Below, one piece after another: positions 14,076 to 21,072 of a DNA stretch of 21,072 nt (positions within the stretch are counted from its first letter, which is position 1; each line of letters opens with the position of its first letter). The DNA is from UBA6136 sp041158345 (GTDB taxonomy: Bacteria; Pseudomonadota; Gammaproteobacteria; Methylococcales; Methylococcaceae): positions 1-21,072 of the forward strand of contig JBEBBO010000117.1 of assembly GCA_041158345.1 (NCBI GenBank), given 5' to 3'. The position numbers and the translations under genes were made by a program. The notes beneath the pieces are model-generated. The model was not told where the DNA came from. It saw only the letters and a list, made by a program, of their open reading frames with translations, and searched no databases.

Positions 14076-14686
14076 GATTTGATGGCTCCATAGAGTCGTG
14101 CCTCGATATCAAACAGAAATTCGAGGGCTTCAAGGTGCCGAAGAGCCGTTTCAATGCTCTCGCCCCAAGTATAAAAGCCATGGCTTTCAATAATGTAGCC
14201 ATGAATATCCCCATATAGATCGATCCACTGGTCTACAGTTTGAGAGAGTCTGGCAATGTCTTGATCATTCGGAAAGATCGGGATCGTAATCTCGGTCTCG
14301 TGTGTGGTGATGCCAGGGAACGCCTTTAGCAACTCATAGTTTTTGAGCACCACGGCGTCACGCTGCAAGCGCGATAGCAAGGTAGATCCGGGGGAATGTG
14401 GGTGGAGTACCGCATTAATATGAGGGTAGCGTTGGTAGATGGCCGTATGCAGGAGGGTTTCTGCAGAGGCGCGTCGACCATCAAGGGAGCGGCCCTCGGC
14501 GTCAATCGGCATGATGTCTTTAATCGTGAGCCGCCCTTTATGGCGCCCTGAAACGGTGATAGCGATCCGGCCGTCAGGCAGTCGCGCTGAAAAGTTGCCG
14601 CTGGTCGCTGGAACCCAGCCGCGCTGGTCTATAAAGCGTCCTGCATCCACCAGTTGTTGCGCAGCGAGATTAAAGGGGTCAGTCAT
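14072..14686 (-). CDS. mtnB: Methylthioribulose-1-phosphate dehydratase (methionine salvage)
   Basis: This zinc enzyme of the class II aldolase family has 204 residues. It dehydrates 5-methylthioribulose-1-phosphate to the diketone used by MtnC. Family motifs are TSGNFSARL (29-36), SAETLLH (74-80) and the zinc pair H95/H97 in HPHSPGST, with a further SHGFYTWG block near residue 165. The ATG at 14686 has no strong ribosome site. It is first in the compact mtnB-mtnD-mtnC set and begins 56 bases after the pirin gene. mtnA and the MTA phosphorylase or nucleosidase that start the pathway are not in the window. Confidence 0.94.
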   Translation of the reverse strand: MTDPFNLAAQQLVDAGRFIDQRGWVPATSGNFSARLPDGRIAITVSGRHKGRLTIKDIMPIDAEGRSLDGRRASAETLLHTAIYQRYPHINAVLHPHSPGSTLLSRLQRDAVVLKNYELLKAFPGITTHETEITIPIFPNDQDIARLSQTVDQWIDLYGDIHGYIIESHGFYTWGESIETALRHLEALEFLFDIEARLYGAIKS

Positions 14687-14742
14687 AAGTTGTGATCAGC
14701 GGCGAATGGCCTTCAATGGAGCGTTTTCGAGGGTTTTTGCGG

Positions 14743-15585
14743 TTAGCGGTCGAATTTACCAGATTGATAGTCCGAGATGGCTGTATGGATTTCCTCCGGA
14801 CTATTCATGACGAATGGACCATAGGATGCAATAGGCTCTCTGAGCGGTGTTCCTGCAATCAGGAGGAATCGGCTGTCTGAAAGGGCTTCAATTTCAACCC
14901 ATTCCTCATCATCGCTCAGTACGCCTAGATGGCGGTGGGGCAAGAGGCTATCGCCAACGCGAAGATCCCCAAGGGTAATAAAGAGGGCTGCGCGCTGACG
15001 CTTTTCAATCGGAAGGGTCAGCCGTTCGCCCTGGGGTAGGATGATATCGAGGACCACCGGCTCGGTTCGAGGGCGCTGGATGGGGCCCTTAATCTCCTGA
15101 AATTGGCCCATGATGACGCGGACCCGGATCCGATCCATTTGGATTTCGGGGATATCCCCTGTGCTCAGGTCTTGATAGCGGGGATCCGTCATCTTTTCCT
15201 CTGAGGGAAGATTGATCCAAAGCTGAAATCCCTCCAGTTGGCCTTGATCCTGCTCCGGCATTTCAGAGTGAATAATCCCCTTTCCGGCCAGCATCCACTG
15301 TGCTCCCCCGGTCTCGATCACGCCCTCGTGGCCACGATTGTCTCGGTGTCGCATGCGGCCCTGAAGCAAGATCGTCAGGGTTTCAAAGCCCCTGTGAGGA
15401 TGCTCTGGAAAACCTCGGATGAAGTCGTTGGGGTCATCGGTTCTAAAGTAATCCAGCATTAGAAACGGATCCAGCCGCTGTTGGAGGGTTTGTCCGAAAA
15501 TGCGAGTCAGACGAACGCCCGCCCCATCCTGGGTTTCTCGGCCCGGTAGCGATGTCTCGAGTTTTCGCATTTTAATGTCCGTCAT
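14743..15585 (-). CDS. Pirin family protein (bicupin)
   Basis: This 280-residue protein has two cupin domains. The N-terminal one carries the pirin metal site: H62 and H64 in EHPHRGFET, and H106 and E108 in IIHSEMP, matching the spacing of human pirin's Fe ligands. Some bacterial pirins have quercetin 2,3-dioxygenase activity and others bind enzymes or regulators; the true substrate is unknown. The C-terminal half (GDSLLPHRHLGVLSDD..) is the usual second cupin. The ATG at 15585 lies 17 bases after the sulfotransferase stop, so the two may share a transcript. A start at the MRK codon five residues later is also possible. No terminator separates it clearly from mtnB. Confidence 0.92.
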   Translation of the reverse strand: MTDIKMRKLETSLPGRETQDGAGVRLTRIFGQTLQQRLDPFLMLDYFRTDDPNDFIRGFPEHPHRGFETLTILLQGRMRHRDNRGHEGVIETGGAQWMLAGKGIIHSEMPEQDQGQLEGFQLWINLPSEEKMTDPRYQDLSTGDIPEIQMDRIRVRVIMGQFQEIKGPIQRPRTEPVVLDIILPQGERLTLPIEKRQRAALFITLGDLRVGDSLLPHRHLGVLSDDEEWVEIEALSDSRFLLIAGTPLREPIASYGPFVMNSPEEIHTAISDYQSGKFDR

Positions 15586-15602
15586 TTATAACATTCAGAC
15601 CA

Positions 15603-16580
15603 TCAGAGATAGCGATCCAGCCAACCCCACGATTTGTCGCCGAGGAGGCTCACCAATCTTCGAACATCGGGTTGGAAAAATTGCACCAACTCTGTGTGAA
15701 GATCCTTATCAAGTTGAGGTTCCTGCCGCGTGGGGTGATAGTAGAGAGGCTTCAGCGCATCAATCATGAATTGAGGGAGATAGGAGCGGATCCTGTCTTT
15801 GACGCCAGACTGGGCCAGAAGACGATTGAGGTGTGGATTCCTCGCAGAAACGGATGCGTTTTGTTTTGGTGTTTGAAGATCAAAGCTCGAGGGGTCTATC
15901 CCTAGGAAGCTGGCTATTCTTTGGGTGAGGTGTCCGGTATCTCTCAGCTCAGATAGATCCATGACAAGAATTTGCTGGCTTGAGAAGTGATGGAAAAATC
16001 GGGACAGACCCTCGCCATAGCGGCTGGAGTCAAGGAGGCCATGTTCCGGTTTTTGGCCATTGTAAAGCGCGTCCTGCTCTTCCCGAATCGCAAGTGCAAT
16101 CGGCTCAGGGATCCGTGCGTCCCTGATTTCCATCGCGTAGTGAGACAGAAGGCGTTGAATGGGATCCCTCACAACAACAATGATGCGTGCTTCGGGATGA
16201 TGATGAGCAATTTCCTGAGCGGCTTCGGTGGATCGAAGATAAAAAGGACTGGCCTCACCTCTATAGCGGGTTTTTTCGTTAAGAGAGAAGCAGAGGTTGT
16301 ACGTTTCCTCATCTTGTATGAGGCCGAGGTGGCGGGTTTTTCCTGTTTTGTGAAGCGTTTTAATTTCAGCATCACATAACGGTTGAATATGAGACAAAAT
16401 TGGCCACAGGTCTGGGCAGTAGCGATTTGTCTCCTTGACCACGCTCATCGCAATTTGTGGATGGCGGGAGAGCAGGCTGTGGAGCGTTGTTGTTCCTGCC
16501 TTATGGGCGCCTGCAACTATGACCGTGCCAATTGATGATTTATTGAGGATGGGCTCTATGCCCTGGATAGAGTGCTTCAT
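15603..16580 (-). CDS. PAPS-dependent sulfotransferase (carbohydrate type)
   Basis: This 325-residue cytoplasmic enzyme should transfer sulfate from PAPS to a sugar or other acceptor. The 5'-phosphosulfate loop is clear as VAGAHKAGTTTLHSLLSRHP (K27), followed by KETNRY. The 3'-phosphate site is VVVRDPIQRLLSHY (R138, S146). The family is Sulfotransfer_1/3-like, related to heparan-type and bacterial polysaccharide sulfotransferases (assignment from motifs only). It has no signal peptide or membrane segment. It lies 42 bases downstream of a GT4 glycosyltransferase in a glycan-type cluster, which suggests sulfation of a surface polysaccharide or glycolipid. No PAPS synthesis genes are seen here. 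The acceptor is unknown. Confidence 0.86.
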   Translation of the reverse strand: MKHSIQGIEPILNKSSIGTVIVAGAHKAGTTTLHSLLSRHPQIAMSVVKETNRYCPDLWPILSHIQPLCDAEIKTLHKTGKTRHLGLIQDEETYNLCFSLNEKTRYRGEASPFYLRSTEAAQEIAHHHPEARIIVVVRDPIQRLLSHYAMEIRDARIPEPIALAIREEQDALYNGQKPEHGLLDSSRYGEGLSRFFHHFSSQQILVMDLSELRDTGHLTQRIASFLGIDPSSFDLQTPKQNASVSARNPHLNRLLAQSGVKDRIRSYLPQFMIDALKPLYYHPTRQEPQLDKDLHTELVQFFQPDVRRLVSLLGDKSWGWLDRYL

Positions 16581-16622
16581 CCGTAATCTCGCGATAAACC
16601 TTAACGTTGAATTGGGAGTTGG

Positions 16623-17762
16623 TCAGTCTGTAAGAAGTGAGTGATAGATCGCGATGGTCTGTGCGGTTACCGCTTCAATACCGAAAAACTCCTCTGCCTT
16701 CTTCCTTGAAGCCTGACCCATGAGGGCTCTGCGTGCGGGGTCGGTCAAGAGAGATTTGATTGCATGCGTTAGCCCCTCGGTGTCACGGGGCCTCACAAGG
16801 AAACCGTTGATGCCATCTTCGACGACTTCTCTGCAACCGGGCATATCTGTAGTGATGATAGGACGTCCGGAGGCCGCGGCTTCCAGTAGAACTTTGGGAA
16901 CGCCTTCCCCATAGTAAGACGGGAGGCAAAAAAGGGTTGAGGCGGACAGTATTTCTGCCATATCGGTGCGGTGCCCCCAGCACTCAACCGCACCCTCAGC
17001 GGACCAGACTTCCAGTTGTTCGTTTGGAATGGCGGCATGATTCTCCGCATCCGGAGCGCCAACGATGATAAAGCGCCCCTCGACGCCTTCTTTTCTGAGT
17101 GTTCTTGCGGCTTCGACAAACTCTTGGACGCCTTTGTCCCAGAGGAGGCGGGCCGCAAAAACAATTAGCGGCGGCGCGGATGGTTCGGGGCTTGGCGTAA
17201 AGCGGGAGAGATCGACGCCGGAGCCCCTAATGAGTTTGGCTTGGCCCGGAAGAATTGCCCCACTGGATTCCAGAAGGCGAAGATCATCGGGATTCTGAAC
17301 AATCACGCGTCCTTGTCCCCGAAGCAACAAACGGAAGGCAAGCTTGACCACGTTTCTAAGGAAGCCTGCACGCTCCTTGACCGCGAACAGGTGCCCCAGA
17401 CCAGCCAACGCGTTGACGACTCGATCGGTACCGGCGAGTTGTGCAGCAAGACTGCCGTAAAGCACGGGTTTCACGGCGACGTTATGCAGGATGTCAGGTT
17501 TTTCGCGTTTTAAGACGCGGAAGAGTGTCCAGAGTGTACGCCACTCGCGGAGGGGATTTTTGCCGCCACGGGATAGCTGGAGGGGGATGAGTCGGATCCC
17601 TTGCTGCGTGATCGTCTCCGCATGGGCATTGACTCGGGTGGCTACGGCAACGTCGAATCCAGCATCGCGCGCCGCAATAGCCAAAGGCAGACGGTGTGAA
17701 CAGAAATACCAGTCTTCGGTCACAAAAAACAGCAGTTTAGGGCGGTGTTTTTCTGACTTCAT
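16623..17762 (-). CDS. Glycosyltransferase family 4 (group 1)
   Basis: This 379-residue GT-B fold enzyme has an N-terminal acceptor half (LLFFVTEDWYFCSHRLPLAIAARDAGFDVAVAT) and a C-terminal nucleotide-sugar half. The retaining GT4 E-x7-E motif is present as EGVPKVLLE, followed by GRPIITTDMPGCREVVEDGINGFLV. HNVAVKPVLYGSLAA resembles the PglA/WbpX-like enzymes that add a hexose or HexNAc to undecaprenyl-linked sugars, but donor and acceptor cannot be stated. It has no transmembrane helix and probably acts at the inner face of the membrane. The ATG at 17762 follows the AsnB-like gene by 3 bases, so they are co-transcribed. Confidence 0.92.
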   Translation of the reverse strand: MKSEKHRPKLLFFVTEDWYFCSHRLPLAIAARDAGFDVAVATRVNAHAETITQQGIRLIPLQLSRGGKNPLREWRTLWTLFRVLKREKPDILHNVAVKPVLYGSLAAQLAGTDRVVNALAGLGHLFAVKERAGFLRNVVKLAFRLLLRGQGRVIVQNPDDLRLLESSGAILPGQAKLIRGSGVDLSRFTPSPEPSAPPLIVFAARLLWDKGVQEFVEAARTLRKEGVEGRFIIVGAPDAENHAAIPNEQLEVWSAEGAVECWGHRTDMAEILSASTLFCLPSYYGEGVPKVLLEAAASGRPIITTDMPGCREVVEDGINGFLVRPRDTEGLTHAIKSLLTDPARRALMGQASRKKAEEFFGIEAVTAQTIAIYHSLLTD

Positions 17763-17765
17763 GGC

Positions 17766-19772
17766 CTATCGCCGCGATTCTAGCCAAGACTGGAACATGA
17801 GAATGCTCCAAAGCACAGGGGCATGATTCCTTCGGCCGCTGAGGTGTTGTGTCCACAGATGCCGGACGCGTTTGGCATGAAAAAATCCCTCGGACTTCAA
17901 GCGATCGGACTGAATCATGGATTCGCTCCAATCCCGCAAGGGTTCTCTGAGCCAGCGATCGATCGGAACACCGAAACCCATTTTGGGTCGTTCAGTTAGC
18001 GTGTCAGGTACATATCGGGAAAGGACCTGCCGAAGGGCGTACTTGCCCTGACCGTTTCTTATTTTCATGGACAGTGGCAACTTCCACGCGAATTCAACGA
18101 CCCGATGATCCAAAAAGGGGACACGCCCCTCAAGGCTCACACCCATGGCGGCCCTGTCCAACTTGGTCAAAATGTCATCGGGCAGGTAGGTCGTCGAGTC
18201 GAGGTACATGATTCGGTGTTCGATCTCGCGTAGGGCAGGCCAAAGTGACGCGTCCGTCAGGGTGTTGCGGACGGGTTGGCTTCCGATGACTAAGCGATTC
18301 TGGTCCTTGGTCTGTGCGATGAGATCGAAATAGATATCCTCGGGTCGGGTGGCGCCAAGGATGCGTGAAACTTTGTGGAGCTTGTCTCCCGGGCTTCGAT
18401 ACCTGAGGCCCTCCGGGAGGAGGAACCCCAAGGCTCTAAATGAACTGTCCCAGAGGTGAGGGGGAACGAGCGTCAGGATATTGGCAACCTGCCGCCGCAA
18501 TCCTTTGGGTACGAACCGCATGCGGTTCCAAAGGCGCATGGTCCAGAAATGTCGATTGTAACCGCCGAAAAGCTCATCGCCGCCATCCCCGGTCAGAGCG
18601 ACTTTAACGTTTTGATGGGCGAGTTGAGAGACCAAGTGGGTGGGGATCTGTGAGACATCGGCGAAAGGTTCGTCATAGAGTGTTGAAAGCTTGGGGATTA
18701 CGGCGAGCGCCGCCTCAGGGCCCACGACCCATTCGTTATGTTGAGTTCCAAGATGTGAAGCAACGGCCTTGGCGAAGGGCGCCTCGTTGTACTCCTCCTC
18801 CTCAAAGCCGATGCTGAAGGTTTGAATAGGGGCGCTGGATTGGGCCTGCATCAGGGCGGTCACGAGACTTGAATCGATGCCGCCAGAGAGAAAGGCCCCC
18901 AGAGGAACATCCGCGACCATTTGGCTGGCCACAGTGTCCCTCAGTAGATCATCAAGAGCTTGGATGGCTTCCGATTCGGTGCCCATGAATGGCGCCATTT
19001 GCCCCCTGAGAGCGGCATCTGCAACGGACCAGTAACTCACTGGCCGAGCCTCGGGGCGGTGAATGCCTACGGCGATATACGTGCCCGGTGGCAGTTTATG
19101 GATCTGGTTGTAAATGCTTCCAGGGCCTGGGATATAGCCCAGCCTGAGGAGTTCGGAAAGCGCGCCGCGATCGATCTCTGTCCGGAAATCGGGATGAGCT
19201 TCTAGCGCTTTAAGCTCCGAACCAAACAGGAAACTGTCCCCTTGCCATCCGTAATAAAGCGGCTTTTCGCCCATACGATCTCGAGCGAGGTAAAGCAGGC
19301 GGTCATGCCGATCCCAAAGAGCAAAAGCAAACATGCCGCGACTACGAGTGAGGGCCTCGCCAACACCAAAAGCCTCAATTGCGGCTAGCAGGGTCTCGGT
19401 ATCGGAATGACCTCGCCAACGCGAATCGGGCTGGGGGTCGGGCGTTGGGTTCTGATCTGCCAGTGGATGAACCGGCGCCAGTCCAAAGTTTTCGATCTCT
19501 TGGCGAAGGTCGAGATGATTGTAAATTTCACCATTGAAAGCCAGGACATAGCGTTGGCTTTGTGAAACCATCGGCTGATGTCCGGCTTTGGAAAGATCCA
19601 GAATAGAGAGCCGTCGGTGCGCTAATGCAATGCCTTGGTTCTCGTCGATCCAGACGCCATCATCGTCTGGTCCGCGATGCAGGATCTGCCGATTCATGGC
19701 ATCAAGAATAGGGCGCACTTCGTCGCTGCTCAGTGCCGTCTTGCGATCAAGAAATCCAGTAAATCCACACAT
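17766..19772 (-). CDS. asnB: Asparagine synthetase-like amidotransferase of a glycan cluster
   Basis: This protein of 668 residues has an N-terminal class II glutamine amidotransferase domain and a C-terminal ATP-dependent synthetase domain (PPi loop SGGIDSS at 296-302). The frame extends upstream to 19820 (MTRPHPPP...), but the start is set at the ATG of MCGFTGF at 19772, because Cys2 must become the N-terminal nucleophile. The upstream part lies beyond the preceding gene's stop. Residues about 99-117 carry a Pro/Asp-rich stretch (VHPLADQNPTPDPQPDS) before RGHSDTE, longer than in classical AsnB. Members of this family in polysaccharide loci often amidate sugar uronates or are linked to exopolysaccharide production, although plain asparagine synthesis cannot be excluded. 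GT4 genes flank it at 22 and 3 bases. Confidence 0.9.
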   Translation of the reverse strand: MCGFTGFLDRKTALSSDEVRPILDAMNRQILHRGPDDDGVWIDENQGIALAHRRLSILDLSKAGHQPMVSQSQRYVLAFNGEIYNHLDLRQEIENFGLAPVHPLADQNPTPDPQPDSRWRGHSDTETLLAAIEAFGVGEALTRSRGMFAFALWDRHDRLLYLARDRMGEKPLYYGWQGDSFLFGSELKALEAHPDFRTEIDRGALSELLRLGYIPGPGSIYNQIHKLPPGTYIAVGIHRPEARPVSYWSVADAALRGQMAPFMGTESEAIQALDDLLRDTVASQMVADVPLGAFLSGGIDSSLVTALMQAQSSAPIQTFSIGFEEEEYNEAPFAKAVASHLGTQHNEWVVGPEAALAVIPKLSTLYDEPFADVSQIPTHLVSQLAHQNVKVALTGDGGDELFGGYNRHFWTMRLWNRMRFVPKGLRRQVANILTLVPPHLWDSSFRALGFLLPEGLRYRSPGDKLHKVSRILGATRPEDIYFDLIAQTKDQNRLVIGSQPVRNTLTDASLWPALREIEHRIMYLDSTTYLPDDILTKLDRAAMGVSLEGRVPFLDHRVVEFAWKLPLSMKIRNGQGKYALRQVLSRYVPDTLTERPKMGFGVPIDRWLREPLRDWSESMIQSDRLKSEGFFHAKRVRHLWTQHLSGRRNHAPVLWSILMFQSWLESRR

Positions 19773-19794
19773 GGTTTGTGAGGTCGCTTTGATG

Positions 19795-20940
19795 TCAGGA
19801 GGGGGGTGGGGGCGCGTCAAAAAGGGCTTGATAGGCCTCGATCATTGCTGAAAGTGCGAGGGTGTTTACGATTTCTCTACGCGCTTTTTCTCCGCGAATA
19901 GCCAGGTCATCTTGCGGAAGTTCGGCCGCCTCTATGAGCCCTTCAGCGATGGATTGACGGTCCCTTGGATTGACGACCCAGCCTGTACCTGCGAGCGTTT
20001 TTTTACAGACGCCGACGTCCGTCGCGACACATGGAACGCCGCTCGCCATGGCTTCCGCGAGAACGCCAGGGGCTGATTCACTTTTTGAGGAGAGCGCCAG
20101 AAGGTCCATGGCGCGGTAGACCCTGGGCATGTCGCGACGATTACCGAGCAGTTTAACAACCTTATGGAGGCCATGTTTTTGAATGAGACTCTGGAGTTGG
20201 GGGTTTTTTTCATCCACACCAGGGCCACACAACAAGAGCCGGGCCGAAGGGCATCGGTCGACGGTATCCCTCACTGCGGCCAGAAGAATCGCATGGTCCT
20301 TCACAGGATGGTAGCGGGCAGCCATGCCAATGACGAAATCTTGATCGGTAAAACCCAGTTCCGACCTGATTTTCGCTCGATCCTCCGGGTCAGGCTTAAA
20401 CCGCTCGCAGTCAAATCCGTTTGGAATGATCTGCGTGCGATCTCTGGGATAGCCGATGGCTTCGTGCTGAATCGCGCTGGGTTCGGAGGGGTAGATGACA
20501 CGATCAGCACCGCCCGAAACAATCCCATTAAGCCGAATGATCTGGCGAGTCAATCGGCGTTCACTGGCCCAGTCACTGAGTGCATTATGGATGGAAAAGA
20601 GTAGGCGTGGGCGCCTGCGCATGAAGGGGGTTGCTAGCCATGAGAACAAGTTGCCGTGGTACATCCAGCCTTGAATGACGTCGGGGTTAAAGTGCCTTAA
20701 TGTGCGTACGCCTTTGATGATCTCAGCTGGAAGGCTCGGTTTTGGCGCGAGGCGGAGAGAGAGGACTGGAATGTCTAGATCCCTTATGGCGGAGCCTAAA
20801 TCCCCCTCACCACGTAGGCTGATCACAAGTGGGTCGAATCGATCCCTGTCGAGCCTGGAGAGCAGGGAAACAAGCACGAGTTCAGCTCCCCCAGTGGGAA
20901 GACCGCTCGTGATAAAAGCAATTCGTTTTTGTTGTTTCAC
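19795..20940 (-). CDS. Glycosyltransferase family 4 (second)
   Basis: This 381-residue GT-B enzyme is distinct in sequence from the other GT4 in the cluster. The N-terminal glycine loop is SGLPTGGAELVLVSLL and the middle VIPNGFDCERFKPD. The donor-side signature is E-x7-E in ESAPGVLAEAMASGVPCVATDVG, with VVNPRD near the end. The style is that of exopolysaccharide or O-antigen GT4 enzymes; its sugar donor is unknown. The start is GTG at 20940 (GTG AAA CAA CAA). The nearest purine-rich site (GAAAGGGG) is rather far at about 13 bases, so the start is less certain. It begins 4 bases after the stop of the truncated upstream gene. The C-terminus ends in a proline run (APPPPS). Confidence 0.92.
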   Translation of the reverse strand: MKQQKRIAFITSGLPTGGAELVLVSLLSRLDRDRFDPLVISLRGEGDLGSAIRDLDIPVLSLRLAPKPSLPAEIIKGVRTLRHFNPDVIQGWMYHGNLFSWLATPFMRRRPRLLFSIHNALSDWASERRLTRQIIRLNGIVSGGADRVIYPSEPSAIQHEAIGYPRDRTQIIPNGFDCERFKPDPEDRAKIRSELGFTDQDFVIGMAARYHPVKDHAILLAAVRDTVDRCPSARLLLCGPGVDEKNPQLQSLIQKHGLHKVVKLLGNRRDMPRVYRAMDLLALSSKSESAPGVLAEAMASGVPCVATDVGVCKKTLAGTGWVVNPRDRQSIAEGLIEAAELPQDDLAIRGEKARREIVNTLALSAMIEAYQALFDAPPPPS

Positions 20941-20944
20941 GGTC

Positions 20945-21072
20945 TTATAGTCGCCCCTTTCTTTTTGACCGCCAGATGAATAATTGCTGTCTTGGGGCCA
21001 GAGGCAAAAGCAATGACGCGATCAGAATCAAGTTATTGATAAAGGGTCCTTGTTCCTTCATCGAGCTGAGGC
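20945..21072 (-). CDS. C-terminus of a probable membrane protein (partial)
   Basis: Read on the minus strand from base 21070, 41 codons are open to TAA at 20947-20945. The peptide has one strongly hydrophobic segment (INNLILIASLLLPLAP) followed by a very basic tail (WRSKRKGRL), as expected for the last transmembrane helix with a cytoplasmic end. It ends 4 bases before the GT4 start, so it is the preceding gene of the same operon. An O-antigen ligase/polymerase-like or flippase-like protein would fit the position, but too little is visible to say. Confidence 0.55.
   Translation of the reverse strand, partial: LSSMKEQGPFINNLILIASLLLPLAPRQQLFIWRSKRKGRL

Noticed and set aside
19773..19820. Longer start (MTRPHPPPDIKATSQT) for the AsnB-like protein
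   Set aside because: Class II amidotransferases need a cysteine directly after the initiator methionine. Only the ATG at 19772 (MCGF) gives this, and the longer form would overlap the preceding gene.

Overview
The window looks like a piece of chromosome from a methylotrophic gammaproteobacterium of moderate GC content. The main clues are the C-terminus of a PQQ-dependent methanol dehydrogenase followed by its periplasmic partner XoxJ, an IscR-like regulator heading a SUF operon, the prfB-lysS gene pair with the classical RF2 frameshift, a methionine-salvage mtnB-mtnD-mtnC operon, and an LdtD/MepK-type cell-wall gene pair. The species cannot be named from this sequence. Apart from xoxF, xoxJ and the L,D-transpeptidase gene, everything is on the minus strand.

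Layout, left to right. (1) Positions 1-1180 (+): the 3' end of a probable xoxF, two hairpins of which the second is a strong intrinsic terminator, then xoxJ with its own terminator. (2) Positions 1180-9889 (-): in transcription order, rrf2/iscR-like regulator, sufB, sufC, sufD, sufS, sufU and a Rieske [2Fe-2S] protein, then prfB (with an internal UGA at codon 26 and +1 recoding) and lysS. A good sigma70-type promoter and an IscR-like palindrome lie just upstream of the regulator, and they decide its start codon. (3) Positions 10025-12544: a YcbB-type L,D-transpeptidase (+) facing a Tat-exported MepK/DUF882 peptidase and a 69-residue acidic protein (-). (4) Positions 12835-14686 (-): mtnB, mtnD and mtnC, overlapping by 4 bp, for methionine salvage. 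(5) Positions 14743-21072 (-): pirin, a PAPS-type sulfotransferase, a GT4 glycosyltransferase, an asparagine-synthetase-like amidotransferase, a second GT4 glycosyltransferase, and the C-terminus of a probable membrane protein cut by the window edge. The close spacing of the last five suggests a surface-polysaccharide operon.

How they work together: XoxJ probably serves methanol oxidation in the periplasm. The SUF genes build Fe-S clusters, with the regulator sensing cluster status. RF2 and lysyl-tRNA synthetase belong to translation. The transpeptidase makes 3-3 peptidoglycan cross-links, which the MepK-like peptidase can cleave. The Mtn enzymes recycle methylthioadenosine sulfur. The glycosyltransferase/AsnB/sulfotransferase group probably builds a decorated glycan. 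I found no mobile element, CRISPR array, rRNA or tRNA, and no clear sign of a wholly new system. The best leads are the sulfotransferase-bearing glycan cluster, the regulatory architecture in front of the suf operon, and the small acidic protein next to mepK.
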